Source: Acidithiobacillus ferrooxidans ATCC 23270 (GTDB taxonomy: Bacteria; Pseudomonadota; Gammaproteobacteria; Acidithiobacillales; Acidithiobacillaceae). From it: a DNA stretch of 64,000 nucleotides. Where the stretch lies: the NCBI RefSeq assembly GCF_000021485.1, contig NC_011761.1:340001-404000 (forward strand), written 5' to 3'. Shown piece after piece: positions 10,183 to 18,920 of this stretch (the first letter of the stretch is position 1; each line of letters starts with the position of its first letter). Under the pieces are notes generated by a model. That model ran no database searches. It was not told the DNA's origin and worked only from the letters and a program-made list of their open reading frames with translations. The translations under genes and the position numbers were made by a program.

Positions 10183-10919
10183 GGCAGGTGGTGTTGGATA
10201 CGGAAACTACGGGCATCGATTGGAAGCAGGGGCACCGGGTGATCGAAATAGGTGCCGTGGAGCTGATCGACCGGCGGGTGACGGAGGCGTATTACCAGCA
10301 ATACCTCAATCCGCAGCGCAGCAGCGATCCCGAGGCGTTGCGGATACACGGACTGACCGACGAATTTTTGCAGGATCAGCCGGGTTTCGCGGAGGTGGCG
10401 GACGCGTTTCTGGAGTTTCTCGGTGACGCGGAGCTGATCATTCACAACGCGCCCTTTGACCTGGGATTCCTGAATCACGAACTGCAACTGGCCGGGAAGG
10501 CGCCTTTGCGGCAGGCCGTAATGGATACGCTGGCCGATGCGCGCCGCCGTCATCCCGGTCAGAAAAATGATCTCAACAGCCTATGCCGGCGTTACAGTGT
10601 GGAAAACAGCCATCGTGAACTGCACGGGGCCTTGCTGGACACCCGGATACTCGCCGAGGTCTACCTGGCGATGACCGGCGGGCAGGTGGATATGATGGGG
10701 ATGCTGGGTGCCGCAGGTGGCTCCGCCGCAACGGAGATGCGGTCCGCGGGGGATGACCGTCGGAGCGAGGGCATTCCGGCGGCATTGTCGCGGCCACGTG
10801 GCCCATTGCGGGTGATCCGCGCCAGCGCGGAGGAGTGCATGCTCCATCGGCAATATTTGCAGAATATGGGTGGTAACGCGTTATGGGAGCCGGAAAGCGA
10901 GGGCATTCCACCGGCTTGA
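10173..10919 (+). CDS. dnaQ: DNA polymerase III epsilon subunit (proofreading exonuclease)
   Basis: 3'-5' proofreading exonuclease of the replicative polymerase. The DEDDh residues are Asp9 and Glu11 (VLDTETTGID), Asp96 (HNAPFDLGFL), His151 and Asp156 (LHGALLDTRIL). The exonuclease domain is followed by a roughly 75-residue tail, which in the family binds the alpha subunit. Here it is less conserved and ends in PESEGIPPA. Total length of 248 residues is near the E. coli protein. The rnhA-dnaQ pair overlaps by ten bases. The next gene is on the other strand, four bases away. Confidence 0.94.
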   Translation: MAVRQVVLDTETTGIDWKQGHRVIEIGAVELIDRRVTEAYYQQYLNPQRSSDPEALRIHGLTDEFLQDQPGFAEVADAFLEFLGDAELIIHNAPFDLGFLNHELQLAGKAPLRQAVMDTLADARRRHPGQKNDLNSLCRRYSVENSHRELHGALLDTRILAEVYLAMTGGQVDMMGMLGAAGGSAATEMRSAGDDRRSEGIPAALSRPRGPLRVIRASAEECMLHRQYLQNMGGNALWEPESEGIPPA

Positions 10920-10923
10920 CCGG

Positions 10924-11349
10924 CTAGATCGAGTCTTGCGGAATCCCGACAGGCCCTTCTTCCATAGACCAACCGAAGCCTGGTGTCAGCAGGTCGCTGA
11001 TGGCGCCTGCCGCCGGAATGCTCCTGAGCAACGCCAGGCTCCATTCCGGACCATCGCCATAGCCGATAACGATCAGCGCCGCATAGTCCCCCGCCTGGAT
11101 CATGAGGGCGTAGCCATTGTGCCCTTTCATCACCAGTTGTTCCAGATTGCCGAGTTTGAACTCGCGCATCGCACGGTCGGCCAGGGAGGATATGGACGCC
11201 ATCACCGCACCTGCCCGGTCTTCACTCACCTCTCCGGAAATGGCGGAGGCGAGCATCAGGCCTTCGGTGGAAATGATCGCGGAGGCGTCTATGTCGGCTG
11301 AACCGTCGTTCAGTTCAGCGAGAATGGATTGCATCTTTTTCGTGCGCAA
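10924..11349 (-). CDS. Roadblock/LC7 domain protein
   Basis: The 141-residue product has the Roadblock/LC7 pattern: an N-terminal amphipathic helix, an IDASAIISTEGLMLASAI strand pair, a long central helix (MASISSLADRAMREFKLGNL) and the strands QLVMKGHNGYALMIQAG / YAALIVIGYG. Such proteins are small dimeric scaffolds that regulate Ras-like GTPases (MglB acting on MglA) or, in some bacteria, act in motility and polarity. No partner GTPase gene is in the window. The favoured start is a TTG at 11349, four bases after AGGAGG. The first in-frame ATG (11334) is nearly 20 bases from that site. The exact role is unknown. Confidence 0.75.
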   Translation of the reverse strand: MRTKKMQSILAELNDGSADIDASAIISTEGLMLASAISGEVSEDRAGAVMASISSLADRAMREFKLGNLEQLVMKGHNGYALMIQAGDYAALIVIGYGDGPEWSLALLRSIPAAGAISDLLTPGFGWSMEEGPVGIPQDSI

Positions 11350-11425
11350 AACCCCTCCTGGCGATCTCTGTTAACACCCAAGAACACGGCAAATTTACCG
11401 GAGCTCGTATCCTGCTTACCGGCTG

Positions 11426-11833
11426 TCAGGCCGGATGCTCGGCAAAGTCTGATTTGCGCTCGATCAACTCGATACGGTAGCCGTCAGGGTCTTCCACGAA
11501 GGCGATAACGGTGTTGCCGTGCTTCATGGGTCCGGCCTCGCGTACCACCTTCCCGCCCCGCTGGCGGATGCCGTCACAGGCCGCCACGGCATCCTCCACT
11601 TCAATGGCGATATGCCCGAAGCCGTCGCCGAGGTCGTACTGTTTCACGCCCCAGTTATAGGTCAGCTCAATGACCGCCCCGGCATTCTCGTTCTGATAAC
11701 CGACGAAGGCCAGGGTAAATTCGCCCTCGGGATAATCGTTACGGCGCAGGAGCTGCATGCCGAGTACCTCCGTGTAAAAGGCAATGGCGCGATCCAGATC
11801 GACGACGCGCAGCATGGTGTGCAGTATGCGCAT
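11426..11833 (-). CDS. gloA: Lactoylglutathione lyase (glyoxalase I)
   Basis: Isomerises the methylglyoxal-glutathione hemithioacetal to S-lactoylglutathione. The VOC-fold protein of 135 residues carries the four metal ligands in the usual places: His5 (ILHTMLRV), Glu56 (AVIELTYN), His74 (FGHIAIEV) and Glu122 (YRIELIER). It is the E. coli-type short, nickel-activated class rather than the longer zinc class. It is the last gene after lysC-argD-argF-argG-ppnP, ten bases downstream of ppnP, so it is probably read from the same transcript. The following enzyme, GloB, is encoded at about 8.1-8.8 kb. Confidence 0.94.
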   Translation of the reverse strand: MRILHTMLRVVDLDRAIAFYTEVLGMQLLRRNDYPEGEFTLAFVGYQNENAGAVIELTYNWGVKQYDLGDGFGHIAIEVEDAVAACDGIRQRGGKVVREAGPMKHGNTVIAFVEDPDGYRIELIERKSDFAEHPA

Positions 11834-11843
11834 GAGAATCTCC

Positions 11844-12161
11844 TTAACTTGAAAGCAGGTAATCCAGAGGTTCCATCACTTCCAGGCGGTAGCTCTGGTT
11901 GGCAGGAATGACCATGCTGTCGCCAGCATGCAACTCCTGAACATCGTTGGCCCCCTCGGCATGGTAGTAGGCCATCCCGCTGAGCACCCGGATGGTCTCC
12001 GCCACTTCACTGCTCAAAGTATAGACGCCTGGGTGCAGAAGGGTGAGACTGTGCATGCTGCCATCGGCGAGAATGACGCTGCGCTCGCTGCGCCGCCCGT
12101 CCAGAGAGATGCGGCTGCTTTTGCCCAGTGCGGTGGCCGGTACCTGCTGGTCGGGAGCCAT
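11844..12161 (-). CDS. ppnP: Pyrimidine/purine nucleoside phosphorylase (PpnP, former DUF1255)
   Basis: Small cupin-fold phosphorylase. The E. coli member splits several purine and pyrimidine nucleosides into base and ribose 1-phosphate. Here 105 residues carry the family segments [37 protein letters not shown] and [16 protein letters not shown]. The ATG lies four bases after the argG stop and the gene ends ten bases before gloA, so it is embedded in the arginine operon. The reason for that position is not obvious. Ribose 1-phosphate salvage or feeding of nucleotide precursors is possible. Confidence 0.85.
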   Translation of the reverse strand: MAPDQQVPATALGKSSRISLDGRRSERSVILADGSMHSLTLLHPGVYTLSSEVAETIRVLSGMAYYHAEGANDVQELHAGDSMVIPANQSYRLEVMEPLDYLLSS

Positions 12162-12165
12162 CGCC

Positions 12166-13365
12166 TTAACCCTGCAAACGCTTTTCGATGCGCAGACGCA
12201 GCGCATTGAGCTTGATGAAGCCCCCGGCATCCTTCTGATTGTAGGCGCCCGCATCATCTTCAAAGGTGGCGATACGTGGGTCAAAGAGACTCTCCTGCGA
12301 CTGCCGTCCCACCACCATACACCCCCCCTTGTAGAGTTTGAGGCGCACCACGCCGTTGACCAGTCGCTGGCTCTGATCGATGAGCGTCTGCAGGGCGCGG
12401 CGCTCCGGACTCCACCAGAAGCCGTTGTAGATGATGCTGGCGTAGCGCGGCATGAGCTCATCCTTGATGTGGGCGACTTCCCGGTCCAGGGTGATGGATT
12501 CGATGGCGCGATGGGCCTTGAGCAGAATGGTGCCGCCGGGGGTCTCGTAGCAGCCCCGGGATTTCATGCCGACATAGCGGTTTTCGACGATGTCCAGGCG
12601 CCCGATGCCATGCTCGCCGCCAACGGTATTGAGGTGCGCCAGCAACTGCGCGGGATTGAGCGGCTCGCCGTCGATGGCGATGGGGTCGCCGTGGGCGTAG
12701 GTGATTTCCAGATAACGGGGCCGGTCTGGCGCCTGCTCCGGCGCCGTGGTCCAGCGCCACATGCCGTCTTCGGCTTCCGCCCAGGGGTCTTCGAGAATGC
12801 CGCCTTCATAAGAAATATGCAGCAGGTTGGCATCCATGGAGTAGGGGGATTTCTGGCCATGGCGTTCCACCGGAATGCCACGCTGTTCGGCATAGGCGAG
12901 GAGCTTTTCACGGGAGTTCAGATCCCATTCCCGCCAGGGGGCGATGACCTGAATATCGGGGTTGAGGGCGTAGGCCCCCAGCTCAAACCGGACCTGATCG
13001 TTGCCCTTGCCGGTGGCCCCATGGGCGACGGCATCGGCACCCACGTCGGCGGCGATTTCCACCATGCGCTTGGCGATGAGGGGCCGGGCGATGGAGGTGC
13101 CCAGCAGATACTCGCCCTCGTAGAGGGTGTTGGCGCGGAACATGGGGAACACGTAATCCCGGACGAATTCCTGGCGCAGGTCGTCGATGAAGATTTCCCT
13201 GGCGCCGAGCTTCTCGGCCTTGGCGCGCGCCGGTTCCAGTTCTTCACCCTGGCCGATGTCGGCGGTGAAGGTGACCACGTCGCACTGGTACTGGTCCTGC
13301 AGCCACTTGAGGATGACCGAGGTATCCAGACCACCGGAATAGGCGAGAACGACTTTCTTGACCAT
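12166..13365 (-). CDS. argG: Argininosuccinate synthase
   Basis: Joins citrulline and aspartate with ATP, the seventh step of arginine synthesis. The PP-loop ATP motif is at the start ([15 protein letters not shown]). The citrulline/aspartate-binding stretches [14 protein letters not shown]-like ([17 protein letters not shown]) and the [19 protein letters not shown] block are intact. A length of 399 residues is standard for the type I enzyme. AAGGAG sits seven bases before the ATG. It follows argF with only three bases between. Confidence 0.97.
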   Translation of the reverse strand: MVKKVVLAYSGGLDTSVILKWLQDQYQCDVVTFTADIGQGEELEPARAKAEKLGAREIFIDDLRQEFVRDYVFPMFRANTLYEGEYLLGTSIARPLIAKRMVEIAADVGADAVAHGATGKGNDQVRFELGAYALNPDIQVIAPWREWDLNSREKLLAYAEQRGIPVERHGQKSPYSMDANLLHISYEGGILEDPWAEAEDGMWRWTTAPEQAPDRPRYLEITYAHGDPIAIDGEPLNPAQLLAHLNTVGGEHGIGRLDIVENRYVGMKSRGCYETPGGTILLKAHRAIESITLDREVAHIKDELMPRYASIIYNGFWWSPERRALQTLIDQSQRLVNGVVRLKLYKGGCMVVGRQSQESLFDPRIATFEDDAGAYNQKDAGGFIKLNALRLRIEKRLQG

Positions 13366-13368
13366 GCG

Positions 13369-14304
13369 TCAATCTCCTTGCAGTGCGGCCACGGGGCCGA
13401 TGCCGAATAAAAATTCCATCAGGGCTTTCTGGGCGTGCAGGCGGTTTTCCGCCTCTTCCCAGACGACGGATCGGGGTCCGTCGATGACTTCGGCGCTGAC
13501 CTCCTCGCCACGGTGGGCGGGGAGGCAGTGCATGAACAAGGCGTCCGGCGCGGCGGCGGCCATGAGCGTGGCGTTGACCTGGAAGGGGGCGAGAATCGCC
13601 TTGCGCGCGGCGGCCTCCTCTTCCTGACCCATGCTGGTCCAGACGTCGGTGACAATCAGGTTGGCACCGCGCACCGCGGCCACCGCATCGTGCAAGACCG
13701 TGACCTGATCGCCGCCGCTCTGCAGCATCCCGGCGCTGGGCACATACCCCGCCGGGCTGCCGATGCGCAGTCGAAAGTCGAAAACCTGCGCGGCTTCCAT
13801 CCAGGAGTGGGCCATGTTATTGCTGCCGTCGCCGATATAGGCCACGGTCCTGCCGCGCAGGTCGCCCCAGTGTTCCGTCGCCGTCATCAGGTCGGCGAGG
13901 AGCTGACAGGGGTGATGGTCGTCGGAGAGACCGTTGATCACCGGCACCCGCGAAGCGGCGGCGAAGCGGAGGAGGTTGTCGTGACCGAAGGTGCGGATCA
14001 TCACCATATCGACCATGCGGGAGATGACCTTGGCCGTGTCCTCGACGCTCTCGCCGCGCCCCAGTTGGGTATCTCGCGGCGAAAGGAAAAGGGCGTGGCC
14101 GCCCAATTGGGCCATGCCCGTCTCGAAGGATACCCGGGTACGGGTGGAGGATTTCTCGAAGATCATCGCCAGGGTCCGGCCCGCGCAAGGGGCGTAACGT
14201 TCGCCGTCCCGCTGGATTTTCTTCAGGGCGATGGCACGTTGCAGGAGCGCCCGCAGTTCGCTGGGGCTGAGGTCGGAGAGGCGCAGAAAGTGACGGACGT
14301 TCAT
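13369..14304 (-). CDS. argF: Ornithine carbamoyltransferase
   Basis: Forms citrulline from ornithine and carbamoyl phosphate. The carbamoyl-phosphate motif SSTRTR (in [15 protein letters not shown]), the [11 protein letters not shown] motif and the [11 protein letters not shown] motif that closes on ornithine are all present. The product has 311 residues and is of anabolic type. The start ATG overlaps the argD stop by four bases, giving translational coupling. The ribosome-binding site of argG lies at the very end of this gene. Confidence 0.97.
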   Translation of the reverse strand: MNVRHFLRLSDLSPSELRALLQRAIALKKIQRDGERYAPCAGRTLAMIFEKSSTRTRVSFETGMAQLGGHALFLSPRDTQLGRGESVEDTAKVISRMVDMVMIRTFGHDNLLRFAAASRVPVINGLSDDHHPCQLLADLMTATEHWGDLRGRTVAYIGDGSNNMAHSWMEAAQVFDFRLRIGSPAGYVPSAGMLQSGGDQVTVLHDAVAAVRGANLIVTDVWTSMGQEEEAAARKAILAPFQVNATLMAAAAPDALFMHCLPAHRGEEVSAEVIDGPRSVVWEEAENRLHAQKALMEFLFGIGPVAALQGD

Positions 14305-15467
14305 GATGCGGATTCCAGAAGGCTGGCCAGGCCAGCGACGAGAAGATCGATTTCTGCCTCTTGCAGAATCAGCGGGGGCAGCAGACGAATGACTTTTTCA
14401 GCCGTGACGTTGATGAGCAGGCCAGCCTCCAGGGCGCGCTCCACCAGGCGTTCGGGTTTATGGGCCAGTTCGATGCCCACCATCAGGCCCATGCCGCGTA
14501 TCTCCAGCACCTCGGGGTGCCCGCCAAGGCGCTTCTGCAGGCGCTGCCGGAGCAGGGCGCCCATCCGCCCGGCGTGGGCGGGGAGGTCTTCTTGCTGCAT
14601 GGTGTCGAGCACGGCCTGGGCGGCGGCGCAGACCAGCGGCCCACCGCCAAAGGTGGTGCCGTGTTTGCCCGGCCCGAAGAGCGCGGCCGTCGATTGGCCG
14701 GCCAGCATGGCGCCGATGGGGACGCCGTTGCCCAGGCCCTTGGCCAGACTGAGCACGTCGGGGCGCAGGCCGGGAATCTGCTGGTAGGCGAAGAAGGCCC
14801 CGGTACGGCCGATGCCGGTCTGCACCTCGTCCAGCATCAGGAGCAGACCGTGCGCGTCGCAGACCTCCCTCAGCCCGGTCAGGAAGCCTTCCGGTGCCGG
14901 GCGCACCCCACCTTCTCCCTGAAGGGGCTCGGCGAGAATGGCGCATATGCCGGGGTTGGCCTGAACCAGGGCGCGGACGGTGGAAAGATCGCCATAGGGG
15001 GCGCGCACGAAACCCGGCAGCAGGGGGCTGAAACCTTCCTGGATGCGGAAATTGCCGGTGGCCGTGAGGGTCGCCAGGGTGCGGCCATGAAAAGCGTTGC
15101 TGAATACCAGAATCTGCGGTTCGGCGATGCCCTTGCCATGACCATGGAGGCGGGCGATTTTGATGGCCGCTTCATTGGCCTCTGCGCCGCTGTTGCAGAA
15201 AAAGGCCGCATCCATGCCGCTGACGGCGCAGAGGGTATCGGACAGCTTTTCCTGCGCCGGAATACGGTAGAGATTGGAAGTGTGCAACAGTTGCCCAGCC
15301 TGGGTCTGCAGGGCGCGGGTGACCGCCGGATGGCTGTGCCCCAGGCCACAGACGGCGATCCCTGCCAGGGCGTCCAGATAACGGCGCCCCTCGGTATCAT
15401 AGAGCCAGACCCCCTCACCCCTTGCAAAAGCGACCGGTAACCGGGCATAAGTGGACATGAGCGGCAT
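14301..15467 (-). CDS. argD: Acetylornithine aminotransferase (class III PLP)
   Basis: Transaminates N-acetylglutamate semialdehyde. In many bacteria the same protein also serves lysine synthesis as succinyldiaminopimelate aminotransferase. The PLP-binding region ([19 protein letters not shown]) and the Schiff-base lysine in [19 protein letters not shown] are intact. The product has 388 residues. The start shares the TGATG junction with lysC, so aspartate kinase and this aminotransferase are translationally coupled. That fits the possible dual lysine and arginine role. An alternative start nine bases downstream (MSTYARLP) is also plausible. Confidence 0.94.
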   Translation of the reverse strand: MPLMSTYARLPVAFARGEGVWLYDTEGRRYLDALAGIAVCGLGHSHPAVTRALQTQAGQLLHTSNLYRIPAQEKLSDTLCAVSGMDAAFFCNSGAEANEAAIKIARLHGHGKGIAEPQILVFSNAFHGRTLATLTATGNFRIQEGFSPLLPGFVRAPYGDLSTVRALVQANPGICAILAEPLQGEGGVRPAPEGFLTGLREVCDAHGLLLMLDEVQTGIGRTGAFFAYQQIPGLRPDVLSLAKGLGNGVPIGAMLAGQSTAALFGPGKHGTTFGGGPLVCAAAQAVLDTMQQEDLPAHAGRMGALLRQRLQKRLGGHPEVLEIRGMGLMVGIELAHKPERLVERALEAGLLINVTAEKVIRLLPPLILQEAEIDLLVAGLASLLESAS

Positions 15468-16693
15468 CAGGCTGGCGCCTCCCCGTCCAGGGCGAAAGCC
15501 GCGTGCAGCGCCCGCACCGCCAGTTCCAGATATTTTTCTTCGATGACGACGGAAATCTTGATCTCGGAGGTGGAAATCATCTGGATGTTGATGTTTTCCC
15601 GCGCCAGGGTTTCAAACATGGTGGCGGCGATGCCGGCATGGGAGCGCATCCCGACGCCTACCACGGAAACCTTGACGATATGGGTGTCGCCCCGCACGTC
15701 CTCGGCGCCGAGCACCTGCGCCACGCCCTGGAGAATATCGCGGGACTTGGCGAAATCATTGCGGTCCACCGTGAAGGTGAAGTCGGTCTTGCCCGCCTCC
15801 GAGACGTTCTGGAGAATCACGTCCACATTGATATTGGCCGCGGAAATCGGACCCAGAATGGCGGAGGCGATACCCGGATGGTCGGGCACGCCGACCACGG
15901 TGATCTTGGCTTCATTGCGGGAGAAGGCGATGCCGGAGACGCGGGGAGCTTCCACAGAATTTTCCTCATTGGTGACCAGAGTGCCGGGGCCATCCTGAAA
16001 AGACGACAAGACCCGCACGGGAACATGGTACTTCATGGCGAATTCGACGGAGCGGGTTTGCAGGACCTTGGCACCGAGGCTGGCCATTTCCAGCATTTCT
16101 TCAAAGGTGATGCGATCCAGACGGCGCGCCCGGGATTCCACCCGCGGGTCGGTGGTGTAAATGCCGTCCACATCGGTGAAGATGTCGCATTCATCGGCAT
16201 GCAGGGCGGCCGCCAGGGCCACGGCGGTGGTATCGGAACCGCCGCGACCCAGGGTGGTGATATTGCCATGGGGATCGACCCCCTGGAAACCCGCCACGAC
16301 CACAATCTTGCCGGCATCCAGTGCCGCGCGGATCTTGTGATCGTCGATGTGCTCGATGCGCGCCCGGTTATGGGCCGAATCGGTCAGGATGGCGACCTGC
16401 CCGCCGGTGAACGAAATGGCGGGTTGACCGATACCCTCCAGCGCCATGCTCAGCAGGGCAATGGTCACCTGCTCGCCGGTGCTGAGCAGGGTGTCCAGTT
16501 CGCGTTCCGCCGGGGCATCGGCCAGGGCGCGCGCCAGTTGCAGGAGGCGATCCGTCTCGCCCGACATGGCGGAAACCACCACCACCACTTGGTGACCGGC
16601 GCGATGACTGGCCGCGACCCGTTCCGCGACGGCCCGGATGCGTTCCACACTGCCCACGGAAGTACCGCCGAATTTCTGTACGATGAGTGCCAT
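15467..16693 (-). CDS. lysC: Aspartate kinase
   Basis: First step of the aspartate pathway (lysine, methionine, threonine, diaminopimelate). The N-terminal kinase domain starts KFGGTSVGSVERI and includes TTLGRGGSDTTAVALA. Two C-terminal ACT domains (starting near EAKITVVGVPDHPG and IVKVSVVGVGMRSHAGIAA) bind the feedback amino acids. At 408 residues it is the monofunctional class with ACT pairs, usually feedback-controlled by lysine and/or threonine. It heads the lysC-argD-argF-argG-ppnP-gloA run. The 107 bases upstream contain no gene and should hold the operon promoter, but I see no convincing -35/-10 pair. Confidence 0.96.
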   Translation of the reverse strand: MALIVQKFGGTSVGSVERIRAVAERVAASHRAGHQVVVVVSAMSGETDRLLQLARALADAPAERELDTLLSTGEQVTIALLSMALEGIGQPAISFTGGQVAILTDSAHNRARIEHIDDHKIRAALDAGKIVVVAGFQGVDPHGNITTLGRGGSDTTAVALAAALHADECDIFTDVDGIYTTDPRVESRARRLDRITFEEMLEMASLGAKVLQTRSVEFAMKYHVPVRVLSSFQDGPGTLVTNEENSVEAPRVSGIAFSRNEAKITVVGVPDHPGIASAILGPISAANINVDVILQNVSEAGKTDFTFTVDRNDFAKSRDILQGVAQVLGAEDVRGDTHIVKVSVVGVGMRSHAGIAATMFETLARENINIQMISTSEIKISVVIEEKYLELAVRALHAAFALDGEAPA

Positions 16694-16800
16694 TGCTCAG
16701 TGGTTTTATGAAAAATTAAGGGCAGATGATAAATCGTTGCGGCGGGGTCTGTACAGGATATGCTGCGGACGCCGTTTGCGGCGCGGCGCCCGTCGTGCGC

Positions 16801-17022
16801 TCAGCGATCGGCCATGGAGTCTGGCGTCGGTGCGGTTTTGGGCTTTTTGAGCAGGGAATACACCGGACAGTAGCCGATCACGCCGGTGGCGATGAGGAGC
16901 AATCCGGAAAAGGTCCATTCCTTGTAAGGGAAGGGATTGACGAAATAGACCAGAAAAATGATGGCGCCGAAGTAGATACGCAGCCAGCGCTCGGTGGTGT
17001 TCATGTTTTTGATGATTTTCAC
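16801..17022 (-). CDS. Small DUF2892-type inner-membrane protein
   Basis: A 73-residue protein. Positively charged N-terminus (VKIIKNMNTTERWLR), then two hydrophobic segments (about 17-35 and 43-60) separated by a short loop. ATGVIGYCPVYSLL is the hallmark GxCPxY motif of DUF2892 proteins, which occur alone or behind rhodanese domains in sulfur oxidisers. The start is a GTG, eight bases after a perfect GGAGGA. An ATG 18 bases further in has no such site. The role is unknown; a link with sulfur metabolism is only suggested by where the family occurs. About 140 bases of gene-free sequence follow to the next gene. Confidence 0.82.
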   Translation of the reverse strand: MKIIKNMNTTERWLRIYFGAIIFLVYFVNPFPYKEWTFSGLLLIATGVIGYCPVYSLLKKPKTAPTPDSMADR

Positions 17023-17165
17023 GGTTCTGTTCCTCCGTAAATCAGAGAACCATATGTGAATTGCACTATAGGTCTGATCGGGACGCCCTGCAACAGCATC
17101 CCCGATTCCGCCAGGGGTCATCCCGGATTGGCCGGACGCGCGGGTCTCCTGTCCCGTTTGTCCGC

Positions 17166-17651
17166 TTACCCCGGCAGTAGCGCATCTACCCGGTGCTGGG
17201 CGACGGCGTGGCCGTGGGCGGCGGCCTCCGAGAGCCACTTCAGGCCTAGTGCCTTGTCCCGGGAAACGCCCTGTCCCTTGAGGTAACAGTTGCCCAGCCA
17301 GTCCATGGCGTCCACATGCCCCTGCCGCGCCGCCGCCTCAAACCACCCCGCGGCGATGGAATATTGTCCGGCGGCGTAGAAGCTCAGGCCCAGGGCGTTT
17401 TTCGCCGCAGGGTCGCCCTCGTCGGCATGAATGATGTGCTGGACGATCTGCTCGTCCAGCGTCAGGGGGATTCGCCCTTTCAGGCTGTCCAGGGCCACCT
17501 TCCAGACGACGTCCGTTGCCCCGCGTCGGCCCGCGCATTGTTCTCCGGTCATGGTACCGTCTTCTATCCATCTCAGGATGGAGCGGGTCGTGACCCCCGC
17601 CAGCATCGCGGCGGTGGGGGTGCGGATGGCGGGGTTATCCAGGGTGGGCAT
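17166..17651 (-). CDS. HTH-like plus Sel1-repeat protein
   Basis: 161 residues. Residues about 8-60 (TPTAAMLAGVTTRSILRWIE) read like a small excisionase/MerR-type helix-turn-helix: A-x-x-L-A-G-V, then RSILRWI. Residues about 80-155 contain two Sel1 (TPR-like) repeats, AAKNALGLSFYAAGQYSIAA and AMDWLGNCYLKGQGVSRDKA followed by GLKWLSEAAAHGHAVAQ. This joins a possible DNA-binding head to a protein-interaction tail. ATG 17651 is chosen because GGAGG (17657-17661) lies five bases upstream. The in-frame TTG at 17663 has no ribosome-binding site. The 5' third recurs as decayed copies at about 17.96-18.03 and 19.13-19.19 kb. Function unknown. Confidence 0.7.
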   Translation of the reverse strand: MPTLDNPAIRTPTAAMLAGVTTRSILRWIEDGTMTGEQCAGRRGATDVVWKVALDSLKGRIPLTLDEQIVQHIIHADEGDPAAKNALGLSFYAAGQYSIAAGWFEAAARQGHVDAMDWLGNCYLKGQGVSRDKALGLKWLSEAAAHGHAVAQHRVDALLPG

Positions 17652-17800
17652 CACATCCTCCAATGCGCATGTCGCCGTCTGCGCGGCGCTGCTTGGTAAA
17701 GCGCGTCGTCGTGCCCGGCAAATCTGCCGGCAGCACGCCGGACAAAATGATATCGCGGTATATTAGCACATTACGACAACGGTTTCCGCACATTTTTTAG

Positions 17801-17949
17801 ATCTATGGCGAAACGGTGGTGTCTCCGCACCCCCAGCACCCCATCGACAAGCAGATCGCGGCCATCGCGCTCATGCACGGAATGACTGTGGTAACGCGCA
17901 ACGTGGATGATTTCAGGGGATCGGGCGTAGAGATTCACCATCCATTTCA
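17801..17949 (+). pseudogene. PIN-domain (VapC-type) toxin, C-terminal remnant
   Basis: Directly after an in-frame TAG the frame reads the typical end of a VapC toxin: HPIDKQIAAIALMHGMTV, then VTRNVDDFRGSGVEIHHPF. In the family this is P-I-x-D-x-x-I-A-A-x-A, then LVTRN-x-x-DF-x-x-x-G-V-x-x-x-NP. The first two thirds of the domain, with the first catalytic Asp and Glu, are missing and there is no start codon of note. It is therefore a broken gene. Its end runs straight into a decayed copy of the HTH/Sel1 gene's 5' end on the other strand. A still more degraded trace of the same stretch may lie near 19.06 kb. Confidence 0.7.
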
Positions 17950-17951
17950 CG

Positions 17952-18034
17952 AAAATAACCCCGGCCAGCATCGCGGCGGGGGGTGCGGATGGTGGGGGTA
18001 TCCAGGGGAGGGGCATCGCGTCCTCCAACGGGAT
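17952..18034 (-). repeat. Decayed copy B of the HTH/Sel1 gene 5' end
   Basis: On the plus strand, CCAGCATCGCGGCGG is followed by GTGCGGATGG and then GGGCATC-CG-TCCTCCAA. This matches, with a few substitutions and one-base indels, the region around 17598-17662 that encodes the start and first 20 residues of the HTH/Sel1 protein, including its ribosome-binding site. The minus-strand product would begin MPLPWIPPPSAPPAAMLAGV before homology stops. The open part then runs into the PIN remnant. Confidence 0.65.
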
Positions 18035-18051
18035 CGCCTACCAGCCTACCA

Positions 18052-18291
18052 TCAGTAATGGTGTCGGCAGGAAATAATGATCAGTTCTGCGGTGGTGGTG
18101 CGATAGACCAAGCGATGGGTGTCGTCAATGCGCCTGGACCAGTATCCTGAGAGGCTCTCCCGCGGAGGTTCCGGCTTGCCAATCCCGGAATGAGGGCTGC
18201 GCAAGCAACCCCGTACCAGCGCATTCACTTTGTTCCGTATCCCAGCGCTGGTTTCTTTTCCGTGGCGACACCAAGCTTGAAACCGCCATCC
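18052..18291 (-). pseudogene. yoeB: YoeB/Txe-type mRNA interferase toxin lacking its start
   Basis: 79 open codons end in the unmistakable YoeB C-terminus: GKPEPPRESLSGYWSRRI, then DDTHRLVYR and ISCRHHY-stop. The residues known to matter in E. coli YoeB are kept: the Glu of KPEP, the Arg of HRLVY and the terminal His-Tyr. The first 5-12 residues, including the start, are missing. The frame begins immediately after the TAG stop of the upstream PIN gene and is in the same frame, with no good initiation codon nearby. It is most simply a truncated remnant, with its start lost when the PIN gene was joined here. Stop-codon read-through would make a PIN-YoeB fusion. Confidence 0.72.
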
Positions 18292-18669
18292 CTATGTTTT
18301 TATGATGGTATCGCTATAACACGCCACCATCGCGTCATGGGTGATCAGTCGCATAGGTTCGACAAGCGCTTGTGCGACCAGAATTCGGTCGAACGGATCG
18401 GCGTGATGTGCCGGCAAGTCCTCGACGGCCGCCGCATGCTCGGGCTCGATCGGCAAGAAACGGTAACCAGATTCACCAAAGTAGCGCATCGCCTCCTGGC
18501 TGGATACCGGCATGTCGCCGCGTCCAAGACTGCGCTTGATGGCGATCTCCCAGATAGTCGCGGCGCTGATCCAGATCGAAGACTTCGGCAACTCGATCAT
18601 CTCGCGTGCCTTTTTCGACAGCCTCGGGCTGTCGGTAATCGCCCAAAGGGCGACATGGGTATCCAGCAA
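18292..18669 (-). CDS. PIN-domain toxin (VapC-like)
   Basis: RNase toxin of a type II toxin-antitoxin pair. All four acidic PIN residues are visible: Asp in LLDTH at the start, Glu in AATIWEIAIK, Asp in HADPFDRILVAQAL and Asp in LITHDAMV. The product is about 125 residues. The start is unclear. A TTG at 18669 gives MLDTHVALW. A CTG at 18678 overlapping the antitoxin stop would give the more usual L-L-L-D-T-H first strand. Either way it is coupled to the antitoxin. It ends in TAG, beyond which the same frame continues as the YoeB remnant. Confidence 0.85.
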   Translation of the reverse strand: MLDTHVALWAITDSPRLSKKAREMIELPKSSIWISAATIWEIAIKRSLGRGDMPVSSQEAMRYFGESGYRFLPIEPEHAAAVEDLPAHHADPFDRILVAQALVEPMRLITHDAMVACYSDTIIKT

Positions 18670-18674
18670 GAGAT

Positions 18675-18920
18675 TCAGGATTGCTCACCCAAAAACATGC
18701 GGGCCACTTCGGCATTGTGGGTATCGATGCTGTCCGGCACATCGAATTTGCCTTTGGCAACACCGATGCGCTTACCACCTGGCGATGTTTCCATGGGCAC
18801 GAGCTTAGCTGCTGGACGGCCGTTACGGGCAATAATGATTTCACGCTCCTGCCCCTGCTCGATGGCGTCCACCAAGCGGGACAGCGAGGACTTCGCTTGT
18901 AGCATGTTGACTGAGTGCAT
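18675..18920 (-). CDS. Phd/YefM-family antitoxin
   Basis: 81 residues. The N-terminal half has the Phd/YefM DNA-binding fold pattern: MHSVNMLQAKSSLSRLVDAI, then GQEREIIIARNGRPAAKLVP. The C-terminal half (GKFDVPDSIDTHNAEVARMF) is the type of flexible helix that wraps around the toxin. GGAG lies seven bases before ATG 18920, which excludes the longer open frame upstream. The PIN toxin gene follows with overlapping or near-overlapping ends. Phd/YefM antitoxins usually partner YoeB or Doc but also occur with PIN toxins. Here remains of both kinds of toxin lie downstream. Confidence 0.85.
   Translation of the reverse strand: MHSVNMLQAKSSLSRLVDAIEQGQEREIIIARNGRPAAKLVPMETSPGGKRIGVAKGKFDVPDSIDTHNAEVARMFLGEQS

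Noticed and set aside
12043-13410. A 455-codon plus-strand open frame opposite argG
   Set aside because: Translation is a mirror of argG codons with no family features. argG on the other strand is certain.
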